From contig JAFUVF010000039.1 in NCBI GenBank assembly GCA_017483735.1, positions 17,974 to 81,973 on the forward strand: a stretch of DNA of 64,000 nucleotides, written 5' to 3'. Source of the stretch: Lachnospiraceae bacterium (lineage in GTDB: Bacteria; Bacillota; Clostridia; Lachnospirales; Lachnospiraceae). The notes under the pieces are model-generated. The model made no database searches. It was not told the origin of the DNA and worked only from the letters and a program-made list of their open reading frames with translations. Made by a program: the position numbers and the translations under genes. The first letter of the stretch is position 1; every line of letters begins with the position of its first letter. Below are positions 1 through 10,694 of this stretch, piece by piece.

Positions 1-56
1 CATACGGATTCCCATTTTTAATTCTCTATTTTTATATTTATTTTACAAATATCCCC

Positions 57-85
57 TTGACACTTTAGAATCAGCGTAGTATCTT
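57..85 (+). promoter_or_regulatory. Sigma-A type promoter of the hrcA operon
   Basis: TTGACA at 57-62 and TATCTT at 80-85 are separated by exactly 17 bases. The pair lies just upstream of the CIRCE operator, so bound HrcA would cover the start of transcription. Confidence 0.8.
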
Positions 86-99
86 AATGATTGTAGATG

Positions 100-126
100 T
101 TAGCACTCGACTTGATAGAGTGCTAA
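100..126 (+). promoter_or_regulatory. CIRCE operator (HrcA binding site)
   Basis: A perfect inverted repeat TTAGCACTC-N9-GAGTGCTAA occupies 100-126. This is the consensus CIRCE element bound by the HrcA repressor. It lies between the promoter and the hrcA start codon, which implies heat-inducible autoregulation of hrcA-grpE-dnaK-dnaJ. Confidence 0.97.
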
Positions 127-148
127 CAGACGCAAAGAGGTATTCTCT

Positions 149-1201
149 ATGGAGATGGATGGAAGAAAAACCAAGATATTGCAGGCGGTCATAAGGAATT
201 ATCTTGAGACCGGAGAACCCGTTGGCAGCAGGACAATATCCAAGTATACGGATCTCAATTTAAGCTCTGCAACTATCCGCAACGAGATGGCGGATTTGGA
301 AGAAATGGGTTATATCATCCAGCCCCATACTTCTGCCGGAAGAATTCCCTCGGACAAGGGTTACCGCTTCTATGTGGACACTATGATGGAAGCAAAAGAG
401 CGGGAAATGGTGGAGATGAAGGATATGCTCCTTGAAAGACAGGACAAGCTGGAAAATCTCTTGAAGGAGGTTGCCAAATACCTTGCCAGAGATACCCAGT
501 ATGCCACCATGATTACCGCACCATCCACTCATAGAAACAAGCTAAAGTTTATACAGCTTTCAAGAGTAGATGCGGGACAGATACTGGCGGTGGTTGTCAT
601 TGAAGGCAACGTGATAAAGAATAAGATGCTATCAGTCTCCGAGGAACTATCTGATGAAACGCTTTTGAAGCTGAATATGCTTCTCAATACGAATTTGAAC
701 GGTCTCGCCATAGAGGAAATAAACCTCGCCATGATAGAGAAGCTTAAGCTGCAGGCGGGGATACACAGCGATATTGTGAGCGGTGTCATAGATGCAGTGG
801 GCGAGGCGATAAGAGCTGATGAGGATTTGGAGATATATACCTCGGGAGCAAATAATATATTCAGATACCCGGAGCTTTCAGATAATGACAAAGCAAGCGA
901 GCTCATAAATACTCTTGAAGAGAAGAAGCTTCTCACAGGACTTGTGGGGGGCACAGAGGAAGACCCTGATACCGAAAACGGTGGGATTCAGGTATATATA
1001 GGCGGAGAGATGCAGGTGCAGGGCATGGATAACTGTTCAGTAGTGACCGCCACATATGAGTTGGGAGAAGGCATGAGGGGGACTATAGGTATCGTAGGTC
1101 CCAAGAGAATGGATTATGACAGGGTAGTGGGTACGTTAAAGACGATGCGAAGCCACCTTGACAGATTATATAAGAACGGCGACAGCGCCGGGAAAGGGTA
1201 G
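149..1201 (+). CDS. hrcA: Heat-inducible transcription repressor HrcA
   Basis: The 350-residue product starts with the winged-helix DNA-binding region typical of HrcA (motifs EPVGSRTIS and LSSATIRNEMADLEEMGY, about residues 20-55). The family's larger C-terminal GAF-like regulatory domain follows. HrcA represses the class I heat-shock genes by binding CIRCE, and a perfect CIRCE stands 22 bases upstream. The ATG at 149 follows AAAGAGG at 134-140 with good spacing; an in-frame ATG at 155 is an alternative. The length is normal for the family. It is the first gene of hrcA-grpE-dnaK-dnaJ; grpE starts 5 bases after its stop. Confidence 0.97.
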   Translation: MEMDGRKTKILQAVIRNYLETGEPVGSRTISKYTDLNLSSATIRNEMADLEEMGYIIQPHTSAGRIPSDKGYRFYVDTMMEAKEREMVEMKDMLLERQDKLENLLKEVAKYLARDTQYATMITAPSTHRNKLKFIQLSRVDAGQILAVVVIEGNVIKNKMLSVSEELSDETLLKLNMLLNTNLNGLAIEEINLAMIEKLKLQAGIHSDIVSGVIDAVGEAIRADEDLEIYTSGANNIFRYPELSDNDKASELINTLEEKKLLTGLVGGTEEDPDTENGGIQVYIGGEMQVQGMDNCSVVTATYELGEGMRGTIGIVGPKRMDYDRVVGTLKTMRSHLDRLYKNGDSAGKG

Positions 1202-1206
1202 CAAAG

Positions 1207-1812
1207 ATGGCAAAGAACGACAAGGAAGAACAGGAAGAAAAAGAGCTGGAAAAAGAAAACCCGGAAGAGACGGTGGAAGCTTCAGAGGAAGAAACGGTTG
1301 AAGAAGCCGCAGAGTCATCCGGGGAGGAAGGCACAGAGGAAGCAGAGGAAGAAATTTCCTTAGATAATGCGCCGAAAGCATTCCGTGAAAAAATAGAAGC
1401 TCTGGAAGACAGAGTCAAACGCCAGATGGCAGAGTTTGAAAATTTCAGAAAGCGTACCGACAAGGAAAAGACAGCGATGTTTGATACGGGCGCAAGGAGC
1501 GTTCTGGAAAAGATTCTGCCGGTGGTGGACAATTTTGAAAGAGGTCTTGCATCCGTTCCGGAGGACAAAAAAGATGATGCCTTTGTGGACGGGATGAGCA
1601 TGATATATAAGCAGCTTATGCAGGAGCTTGAAAATATCGGTGTCGAGCCGATAGAGGCGCTGGGACATGAGTTTGACCCCAATCTCCACAATGCGGTACA
1701 GCAGGTGGAGAGCGAGGAGTACGAATCCGGAGTTGTAGCAATGGAGCTCCAAAAGGGATATAAATATCATGATATCGTGATAAGACATTCCATGGTGGCG
1801 GTAGTGCAATAG
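1207..1812 (+). CDS. grpE: Nucleotide exchange factor GrpE
   Basis: The 201-residue cytoplasmic protein releases ADP from DnaK. Residues 1-55 are an extremely acidic Glu/Ser-rich extension, as is common in clostridial GrpE. The coiled-coil segment follows (RVKRQMAEFENFRKRTDKEK, about residues 69-88), and then the beta-wing domain with the signature VEPIEALGHEFDPNLHNAV and the C-terminal motif GYKYHDIVIRHSMVAV. It lies between hrcA and dnaK in the standard Firmicutes order and is probably translated from the CIRCE-controlled transcript. Confidence 0.97.
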   Translation: MAKNDKEEQEEKELEKENPEETVEASEEETVEEAAESSGEEGTEEAEEEISLDNAPKAFREKIEALEDRVKRQMAEFENFRKRTDKEKTAMFDTGARSVLEKILPVVDNFERGLASVPEDKKDDAFVDGMSMIYKQLMQELENIGVEPIEALGHEFDPNLHNAVQQVESEEYESGVVAMELQKGYKYHDIVIRHSMVAVVQ

Positions 1813-1846
1813 CGGACTATAGCGCTGTAACAGGTAAATTATTTAA

Positions 1847-3760
<1,914 letters not shown>

Positions 3761-3769
3761 TTTCATAGG

Positions 3770-3900
3770 CGACCGCCGTCCAAATATGTCTTGGGTAGAC
3801 ATCCGCAGTGTCGGTTCTTGATGAGGTTTTGTCGAATCTAGAACCGCTACACGAGGACACAAGCGAGAGCGGTCACCCAAGACATATTTGAGACAGGTCG
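3770..3900 (+). other. Large inverted-repeat structure between dnaK and dnaJ
   Basis: A perfect 16-base arm at 3781-3796 (CAAATATGTCTTGGGT) is complementary to 3875-3890. Outer bases CGACC (3770-3774) match GGTCG (3896-3900). Inside, CCGC (3803-3806) pairs with GCGG (3869-3872), and GTGT-CGGTTCT (3808-3818) pairs with AGAACCG-CT-ACAC (3840-3852). As RNA this would fold into a long branched hairpin filling almost the whole intergenic gap. No T-run follows, so it is not a simple terminator. It could be an mRNA processing or stability element, or a small non-autonomous repeat. Confidence 0.75.
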
Positions 3901-3922
3901 CAATTTTATAAGGATTATTATT

Positions 3923-5095
3923 ATGGCAGAAGCAAAGCGGGACTACTACGAAGTCCTGGGAGTAGAAAAAAATGCCGATGAAGCGGCTATAAAGAAAGCA
4001 TATCGAGTCCTTGCCAAAAAGTATCATCCGGATATGAATCCGGGTGATGCTGAGGCAGAGAAGAAATTCAAGGAAGCCTCAGAGGCATATGCGGTACTCT
4101 CTGACCCCGACAAGAGAAAGCAGTATGACCAGTTCGGACATGCAGCCTTTGATCAGGGTGCAGGAGGCGCAGGCGGCTTTGATTTCTCAGGAATGGATTT
4201 CTCGGATATCTTCGGAGATATCTTTGGGGACTTCTTCGGAGGAAGCAGATCCAGAAGCGCCAATTACAACGGCCCCAGAAAGGGAGCAAATCTCCATACC
4301 TCAGTCAGACTGTCCTTTGAGGAGGCAGTATTTGGCTGTAAAAAGGAGATAGAGCTTACCGTAAAGGAGAACTGTAAGACCTGCAACGGCACAGGCGCAA
4401 AGCCCGGTACACAGCCCTCCACATGCTCCAAGTGCGGAGGAAAAGGTCAGGTTGTGTTCACACAGCAGTCCTTCTTCGGAACCGTAAGAAATGTACAGAC
4501 CTGTCCCGACTGTGGTGGCAGCGGAAAGATTATAAAGGATAAATGTGCCGACTGCAAAGGAACAGGGTACATTCCCATGAAGAAGCGATATTCCGTGGAT
4601 ATACCCGCTGGAATCGAGTCCGGTCAGGCAATAAATATGCCGGGTCTGGGAGAGCCGGGAATAAACGGAGGCTCCAGAGGAGATGTGCGTGTCGAGGCCA
4701 TTGTTGGAAGACACCCCATATTCCAGAGACAGGATATGAATATTTTCTCAACAGTTCCGGTTTCCTTCCCCGTAGCTGCTCTGGGCGGAGAGGTTCTTAT
4801 AGACACTGTGGACGGAAAGGTTGCATATGATGTGAAGCCCGGAACCCAGACGGACACAAAGGTCAGACTTAAGGGAAAGGGCGTTCCGTCCTTGAGAAAC
4901 AAGGATATACGTGGCGACCATTATGTGACGCTTGTAGTACAGGTGCCGGAGAAGCTTTCCTCAGAAGCAAAGGAGCTTTTAAAGCAGTTTGACGCAGCCA
5001 ACGACGATTCCCTGAATGCAGTTAAGCGTGCGCAGGAAAAGGACGGCAGGGATACGGATAAGGACGGAAAGAAAAAAGGTAAATTCTGGAAATAA
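3923..5095 (+). CDS. dnaJ: Molecular chaperone DnaJ (Hsp40)
   Basis: The 390-residue co-chaperone stimulates DnaK's ATPase. It has the N-terminal J domain with the HPD triad (KYHPDMNPG) and a Gly/Phe-rich region ([19 protein letters not shown]). The zinc-finger domain carries four CxxCxGxG repeats ([32 protein letters not shown]). C-terminal substrate-binding domains and a basic tail follow. All eight zinc-ligand cysteines are present, so this is a full type I DnaJ. It is the last heat-shock gene; a membrane-protein gene starts 5 bases after its stop, so read-through is likely. Confidence 0.98.
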   Translation: MAEAKRDYYEVLGVEKNADEAAIKKAYRVLAKKYHPDMNPGDAEAEKKFKEASEAYAVLSDPDKRKQYDQFGHAAFDQGAGGAGGFDFSGMDFSDIFGDIFGDFFGGSRSRSANYNGPRKGANLHTSVRLSFEEAVFGCKKEIELTVKENCKTCNGTGAKPGTQPSTCSKCGGKGQVVFTQQSFFGTVRNVQTCPDCGGSGKIIKDKCADCKGTGYIPMKKRYSVDIPAGIESGQAINMPGLGEPGINGGSRGDVRVEAIVGRHPIFQRQDMNIFSTVPVSFPVAALGGEVLIDTVDGKVAYDVKPGTQTDTKVRLKGKGVPSLRNKDIRGDHYVTLVVQVPEKLSSEAKELLKQFDAANDDSLNAVKRAQEKDGRDTDKDGKKKGKFWK

Positions 5096-5100
5096 GGATA

Positions 5101-6298
5101 ATGCGCATTTTTAAATTTGAAGAAGCGTTGATTGAGTACATTAAGAGGCATCTTGACATATTATTTATTATTGCAGTCAGCATCCTCGGGATTCTGATCA
5201 GATTTCCTTTACGAAATTTTCTGTCGGATGATATGCAGGTGTTCCTCATAGGATGGTATTATCAGCTCAAGGATAACGGTGGTTTTACGGCACTTGGCAC
5301 TCAGGTAGGGAATTATAATCTGGTATATCAGTTTTTGATTGCCGCTTTTACATATCTGCCTGTCGAGTGCCATATTATGTATAAGGTGTTGTCCATATTA
5401 TTTGACTATGTTCTGGCGACAGGTGGGGCTGTATTTGCTTCAAAGATTGCACCAACGAAAAAGCATATTCCCGCAGTAATATATGCAGCGATACTTTTGC
5501 TGCCTACAGTAGTGCTTAATTCGGCGGCGTGGGGACAATGTGACTCCATTTATACTGCATTCATAATATTGTCGATATTGGCTCTTTATGAAAAGAAATA
5601 TGTAGGGGCTTTCGTGCTGCTAGGGATATCATTCACATTTAAGCTTCAATTTATTTTTTTTTCTGCCGTTTTATATTTGGCACTATCTCAACCGCAAAGA
5701 GTATTCAGTAATAAATTTCCTGTTGATTCCCGTGGCAGGCTGGGTTTGCACACTTCCCGCTGTAATAGTCGGACGAAGGAATATTTTTGATTTCTTTAAA
5801 GTGTATATGGAGCAGCCTTTCACAGATCAGGATATGGTGCTGTATTTTCCTAATCTTTGGGCTTTGGTCAGAGGAGATTATTGGTATACCAGATTCTTTG
5901 CATTTATTCTTGCCGTTGCCATACTTGGCGTGATAACATATCTTCTTTTGCGTAAGGGTATAGACCTTTCGACACCCGAAAATTTTTTGGTTTTTGCCAG
6001 TCTATCTATTTGGACATGCGTGGAGTTCATGCCGGGAATGCACAACAGGTATTCGTATCCTTTGGATATATTGCTTGTGATTCTGCTTTCCTATGACTGC
6101 AAAAAATATTGGAAATATGCCTTTTTGTGCATAGGGATAAGTCTTTATTTATATGGGTGGACGCTCTTCTTCCCTGAGGAGGGAGATGCGGGCTACCTGC
6201 TGTCATCGGTTCTGTATCTTGCAGGCTATATGCATTTCCTGTTTACTGCTGTTTTTGATATTTTTGTTTGTGATAAAGATGCTGAAAAAAAAGTATGA
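5101..6298 (+). pseudogene. GT-C-like polytopic glycosyltransferase, frameshifted in a T9 tract
   Basis: Two overlapping reading frames together make one membrane protein of about 398 residues. Frame 1 (5101-5790) carries the N-terminal half with several hydrophobic segments and LSDDMQVFLIGWY and AAWGQCDSIY motifs, as in dolichol-phosphate-mannose-dependent GT-C enzymes. At the nine-T run 5654-5662 the sensible reading moves to frame 2, which then gives LPFYIWHYLNRKEYSVI and continues to the stop at 6296-6298. Removing one T restores a single frame. It may be a pseudogene, a phase-variable gene switched by slippage, or a sequencing error. It starts 5 bases after dnaJ. The substrate is unknown. 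Confidence 0.75.
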
Positions 6299-7763
6299 TA
6301 ACGACAAAATAAAGAAGAATATCTCGCTATTTACACTGTTTGTGACAGCAGTACATATTCTACTGCTCATAGCAATTTCTTTGTATAATTTTATGAGTCT
6401 TGACGATTATTTTTTTGCCATGGAGACAGGGAATGTATGGAGGGAGAGCCATTCACTGTTTGCCACAATCAAAAAGGGTATTGTCTTTACCTTTAACAGA
6501 TATATGACATGGCAGGGAAACTATACATGGGTTCTGCCGAATTCCGTACTTCTCGGTATTTTCGGAGAGTCGGCATATTATATAGTCACAATCCTTGTCA
6601 TCGGAATGCTGCTTTTGGGAAATTATACTCTGGTGTATGAAGTTTTCAATCGAATATGCAAAGCAGGAAAGTCGGAAGCTGTAATTATCGCTAATACTTT
6701 GTTTTTGATGGAAACATTGTTTATGCCTTATCCGGTGGAGGGGATGTACTGGTTCTGCGGTTCCTTTGAGTATATGTTTTTTTACGGGCTTATGATGTTT
6801 ACCATAGCCTGCATGCTGCATCAGGTCAACAAAAAAACCGACGATAGGACAAAAAAAATTTTATTTGAAGTATTTATCGGGATATTGCAGTTTGCCGTCG
6901 CAGGGAGCAATTTTGTGGTTGCGCTCATTCTGGGCATAACGGATGTCTGCTTTATAATATATGCCCTGTTAAGAAACAAAAGTATTCTTAAATACGAGAT
7001 TATCATAGCAGCATTCTTTGTGACAGCCTTTATTTTAAATGTTGCAGCGCCGGGGAATGTGTACAGAGATGCTGCGGAGGGAGCAGATATATCAGTATTC
7101 TATGCAATATATCTTTCTTTTGCGTGGGGAATAAAGTATATAATAACCAATCTTTTTCCTCCGTATATTTTGTTGGCAATCCTTCTCATACCGATATTTA
7201 TTCACATTGCAGGGAAAAGTGGTCTGAGCTTTCCGTATCCTTTATTTGTACTTATTTTTTCTTTCTGCATTTTTTCGGCACATTTTACTCCATCCGCATA
7301 TTCCATCGGGCAGCAGGGCCCGGGACGTGTGTTGAATCTGTACAGGGTCGCTTTTTTCCTTTGGCTGTACGGAAACGAATTTTATTGTGCGGGATTCGTT
7401 GTCCGGAAATATAAAGAGACTCTGTTTAAGGAAAGAAACAGAACCTTCAGGGGAATTGCATACGCAGGCTGTACGGCAGCCCTTATATTGTTTTTTGCAT
7501 CATTATATTTTTACGGAGGAACCTCTCTTACTTCTGTAAGCGCTGCGCTTTCCCTGAAAAGAGGAGAAGGGCAGGCATATTATGAGACTCATCTGGAGCG
7601 CCTGGCCATTCTTAGGGATGCTTCGGTAAGGGATGCAGTGCTTCCGGATTTTGAGATAAAGCCCTATCTCTTATATTGCAATGATATAGAAACCTTTGAC
7701 AGCAGCTGGATGAACACCACTATGGCAGAATACTACGGAAAAGAAACCGTAGTCAGAGAATGA
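6279..7763 (+). CDS. Polytopic membrane protein, DUF6056-like (GT-C fold candidate)
   Basis: The 494-residue product has about ten hydrophobic segments. An early acidic pair after the first membrane helix (NFMSLDDYFFAM, about residue 39) is typical of GT-C membrane glycosyltransferases and of the DUF6056 group. The open frame extends upstream to 6153, but the ATG at 6279 (MLKKKYDN) is preferred: a basic start precedes the first helix and the overlap with the previous gene is only 20 bases. It probably acts in lipid-linked sugar transfer or polymer synthesis at the membrane. The family name is from memory and the substrate is unknown. Confidence 0.65.
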   Translation: MLKKKYDNDKIKKNISLFTLFVTAVHILLLIAISLYNFMSLDDYFFAMETGNVWRESHSLFATIKKGIVFTFNRYMTWQGNYTWVLPNSVLLGIFGESAYYIVTILVIGMLLLGNYTLVYEVFNRICKAGKSEAVIIANTLFLMETLFMPYPVEGMYWFCGSFEYMFFYGLMMFTIACMLHQVNKKTDDRTKKILFEVFIGILQFAVAGSNFVVALILGITDVCFIIYALLRNKSILKYEIIIAAFFVTAFILNVAAPGNVYRDAAEGADISVFYAIYLSFAWGIKYIITNLFPPYILLAILLIPIFIHIAGKSGLSFPYPLFVLIFSFCIFSAHFTPSAYSIGQQGPGRVLNLYRVAFFLWLYGNEFYCAGFVVRKYKETLFKERNRTFRGIAYAGCTAALILFFASLYFYGGTSLTSVSAALSLKRGEGQAYYETHLERLAILRDASVRDAVLPDFEIKPYLLYCNDIETFDSSWMNTTMAEYYGKETVVRE

Positions 7764-7779
7764 CGAGGACGAGACAAAT

Positions 7780-8769
7780 ATGAAATGGACAAGATTCAGG
7801 ATCAAAACCACTACCGAGGCGGAGGACATCATCATATCCGATTTGTATGATATTGGTCTGGACGGAGCGCAGATTGAGGACAAGCTTCCGCTTACGCCCC
7901 TTGAGAAGGAGCAGATGTTTGTGGATATTATGCCGGAAAGTGAAGAGAATGACGGCGTTGCATATTTAAGCTTTTTTGTGGAGCAGGACGAAGCCGGAAA
8001 GCTCCGTCTTAATGATGAGGAGTTGACACCGGAGGAGGTTTCGGCAAGGATAGAGAATGTCTTAAAGGAAACTGCGGAATTTATGGATATCGGAGATGCC
8101 AGGCTTAGTGTGGATGAGACGGAGGATTTGGACTGGATAAACAACTGGAAGCAGTATTTTCACAGCTTCAGGATAGATGACATTCTTGTGATTCCTTCCT
8201 GGGAGGAGGAGTCTGAAAATGCCGATTACAAATATAAGCTCCGCATAGACCCGGGGACGGCATTTGGCACGGGAATGCATGAGACCACGCAGCTTTGCAT
8301 AAGGCAGCTCAGAAAATATGTGAATGATGAGACCGAGCTGTTGGATGTGGGCTGCGGGAGCGGCATCCTCTCAATACTATCGCTTATGTTCGGCGCAAAG
8401 CACGCTTTGGGAACAGACCTTGACCCCTGTGCCGTTTCGGCGGTTGCGGATAATTGTGAAAAGAATAATATTGATACTAGCAGATTAGAGCTTATCATAG
8501 GAAACATAATAACGGACAATGCAGTAAAGGAAAAAGCGGGAATCGAAAAATATGATATAGTGGTGGCGAATATCCTTGCGGATGTATTGATACCGCTGAC
8601 TCCCGTGATATATGATAATCTGAAAAAGGGCGGTATATACATAACCTCCGGCATAATAGAGGGCAAGGAAAAGGATGTATGCGAGGCAGCAGAAAGAGCG
8701 GGGCTTAAAGTGATAGAGGTAACCTCACAGGGAGAATGGCGCTCCGTTACCGCCAAAAAGGAGATATAA
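7780..8769 (+). CDS. prmA: Ribosomal protein L11 methyltransferase PrmA
   Basis: The 329-residue enzyme trimethylates ribosomal protein L11 using S-adenosylmethionine. The N-terminal substrate-recognition region (MKWTRFRIKTTTEAEDIIISD) is followed by the family motif IDPGTAFGTGMHETTQLC, the SAM-binding motif LLDVGCGSGILSI and the catalytic-loop motif VVANILADVLI. It overlaps rsmE by one base (TAATG), so the two rRNA/ribosome modification genes are probably translationally coupled. In many Firmicutes prmA-rsmE follows dnaJ, as here. Confidence 0.96.
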   Translation: MKWTRFRIKTTTEAEDIIISDLYDIGLDGAQIEDKLPLTPLEKEQMFVDIMPESEENDGVAYLSFFVEQDEAGKLRLNDEELTPEEVSARIENVLKETAEFMDIGDARLSVDETEDLDWINNWKQYFHSFRIDDILVIPSWEEESENADYKYKLRIDPGTAFGTGMHETTQLCIRQLRKYVNDETELLDVGCGSGILSILSLMFGAKHALGTDLDPCAVSAVADNCEKNNIDTSRLELIIGNIITDNAVKEKAGIEKYDIVVANILADVLIPLTPVIYDNLKKGGIYITSGIIEGKEKDVCEAAERAGLKVIEVTSQGEWRSVTAKKEI

Positions 8770-9539
8770 TGCAGCATTTTTTTGTCGACAAAAGCTGTAT
8801 TGACGAAGCAGCCCGTCGGGTAGTGATCACAGGCTCCGATTACAATCACATAAAAAATGTCCTCCGCATGGCTAAAGGAGAAGAGCTGTCCGTAAGCCTG
8901 AAGGAAGATACGGAGGAGAGAGTTGAGTATCGGCTCGGGATTCTTAAGTATACCGACAACTCTGTCATATGTGAAATACGCTTCACAAAGGAAGCAAACG
9001 CAGAGCTTCCCTGCAGGATATATCTATTTCAAGGTCTTCCCAAAAGCGACAAAATGGAGTATATTGTGAAAAAGGCGGTGGAGCTTGGAGCATATGAGAT
9101 AATCCCTGTCGCAATGAAGCGCTCCGTGGTAAAGCTGGATGAGAAAAAAGCATTGGCAAAGATCGGACGCTGGCAGCAGATATCCGAGGCGGCGGCGAAG
9201 CAGAGCAAGCGTGCCATAATACCCGGAGTCGGGAATGTTATGAGCTTTCCGGAGGCTGTGGAAACGGCAAAAGGGCTTGACAGAGTGCTGATACCTTACG
9301 AGCTTATGAAGGACGAAAATTCTTCCGCAATGGACAGGACAAGGGAAGTAATAGGCAGTATTGAACAGGGGCAGAGCATCGGAATATTTGTGGGACCGGA
9401 GGGAGGCTTTGATGAGGACGAGATTGCTCTCGCCGAAAAAAGCGGATTTGAAAAGATTTCTCTGGGGAACAGGATACTTAGAACAGAGACGGCTCCCTTA
9501 TGTGTTTTGAGCTTTTTGATATATGCTTTGGATAAATAA
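8769..9539 (+). CDS. rsmE: 16S rRNA m3U1498 methyltransferase RsmE
   Basis: The 256-residue SPOUT-fold methyltransferase modifies U1498 of 16S rRNA. It has an N-terminal PUA-like region (VVITGSDYNHIKNVLRMAKGEEL) and the knot region motifs IFVGPEGGFDEDEI and SLGNRILRTETA. The open frame begins at 8736, but the ATG at 8769 overlaps the prmA stop and gives the standard N-terminus. The stop in turn overlaps the start of the next gene by one base. Confidence 0.96.
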   Translation: MQHFFVDKSCIDEAARRVVITGSDYNHIKNVLRMAKGEELSVSLKEDTEERVEYRLGILKYTDNSVICEIRFTKEANAELPCRIYLFQGLPKSDKMEYIVKKAVELGAYEIIPVAMKRSVVKLDEKKALAKIGRWQQISEAAAKQSKRAIIPGVGNVMSFPEAVETAKGLDRVLIPYELMKDENSSAMDRTREVIGSIEQGQSIGIFVGPEGGFDEDEIALAEKSGFEKISLGNRILRTETAPLCVLSFLIYALDK

Positions 9540-10693
9540 TGGAAAAGATGGAAGTATATTTGGATAATTCTGCGACCACAAGGGTTTTGCCCGAGGTTGC
9601 GGAGCTTGTAAACAAAATAATGACGGAGGATTACGGCAACCCCTCCAGTATGCATATGAAGGGTGTAGAAGCCGAAAAGTATGTCAGGGAGGCAAAAGAA
9701 AATATCGCCCGCACATTGAAATGCGCCGAAAAAAATATACTCTTTACCTCCGGCGGAACGGAATCCGATAATCTTGCGCTGACGGGAAGCGCCAGGGCAA
9801 ATATGAGAAAGGGCAGGCATATAATCACCACAAAGATCGAGCATCCGGCGGTGCTCAATACCGCAAAGGCTCTTTCGGAGGAAGGCTTTGAGGTATCCTA
9901 TCTTGACGTGGACGGAAACGGAGTTATAGATTTGGATGAGCTTGATAAGCTCATAAGGGATGATACCATACTTGTGTCAATAATGCATACCAACAATGAA
10001 ATCGGCTCTCTCCAGCCCATAGCGGAGGCGGGAGAACTGATAAAAGGGAAGAATCGGGAGTGCCTTTTTCATGTGGATGCGGTGCAGGGCTACGGAAAGG
10101 CGCATATAATCCCCAGGCGGATGAAGATAGACATGATGTCGGTAAGCGCTCATAAGCTTCACGGTCCAAAGGGAGCAGGCTTTCTCTATATAGCTGATAA
10201 TGTGAAGCTGAAGCCTATAATATATGGCGGCGGGCAGCAGGGAGGACTTCGCTCCGGAACGGACAATGTGCCGGGGATTGCCGGAATGGGGCTTGCAGCA
10301 AAGCTTTTGTATGAAAATATTGACGGGGATTTGAGCCGTCTGTCACAGCTAAAGGAAAAGCTGACAGAGGGACTTAAGGGTCTCGAAGGAGTATATATAA
10401 ACGGAGCCCTCGGGGCACCCCATATTGTAAGCGCAAGCTTTGAAGGCATAAGAAGCGAGGTGCTTCTCCACGCATTGGAGGAAAAGGGAATTTATATATC
10501 CGCAGGCAGCGCCTGCTCCTCACACAAAAGGGAGCCCTCTGCCACCCTTTCGGCAATAGGAGTAAGGAAGGAGCTTTTGGAGTCCACAGTACGGTTTTCC
10601 GCCTCAATCCTTACTACGGAAGAAGAAATAGACTACACCTTGTCAGCTCTTTCCGAGGTGCTTGACAAATACAGGAAATATACGAGGAAATGA
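9539..10693 (+). CDS. Cysteine desulfurase (NifS/IscS family)
   Basis: The 384-residue PLP enzyme converts cysteine to alanine and donates persulfide sulfur. The PLP lysine lies in SVSAHKLHGPKGAGF. The catalytic cysteine lies in AGSACSSHKREPS, on the extended loop of group I (IscS-like) enzymes. The N-terminus VYLDNSATT is diagnostic. It ends one base before thiI, so the likely job is sulfur supply to ThiI for 4-thiouridine in tRNA, like Bacillus NifZ. ATG codons occur at 9539 and 9548; the first overlaps the rsmE stop. Confidence 0.95.
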   Translation: MEKMEVYLDNSATTRVLPEVAELVNKIMTEDYGNPSSMHMKGVEAEKYVREAKENIARTLKCAEKNILFTSGGTESDNLALTGSARANMRKGRHIITTKIEHPAVLNTAKALSEEGFEVSYLDVDGNGVIDLDELDKLIRDDTILVSIMHTNNEIGSLQPIAEAGELIKGKNRECLFHVDAVQGYGKAHIIPRRMKIDMMSVSAHKLHGPKGAGFLYIADNVKLKPIIYGGGQQGGLRSGTDNVPGIAGMGLAAKLLYENIDGDLSRLSQLKEKLTEGLKGLEGVYINGALGAPHIVSASFEGIRSEVLLHALEEKGIYISAGSACSSHKREPSATLSAIGVRKELLESTVRFSASILTTEEEIDYTLSALSEVLDKYRKYTRK

Positions 10694-10694
10694 T

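Noticed and set aside
1083..1691. Long minus-strand Ser-rich open frame opposite hrcA/grpE
   Set aside because: Low-complexity shadow of the Glu/Lys-rich grpE coding strand.
3781..3890. Inverted repeat as a simple terminator for dnaK
   Set aside because: The arms are 78 bases apart and no T-run follows the right arm.
6285..6292. A8 tract as a second slippage site
   Set aside because: It lies at the very end of one gene and the start of the next, and both frames are intact there.
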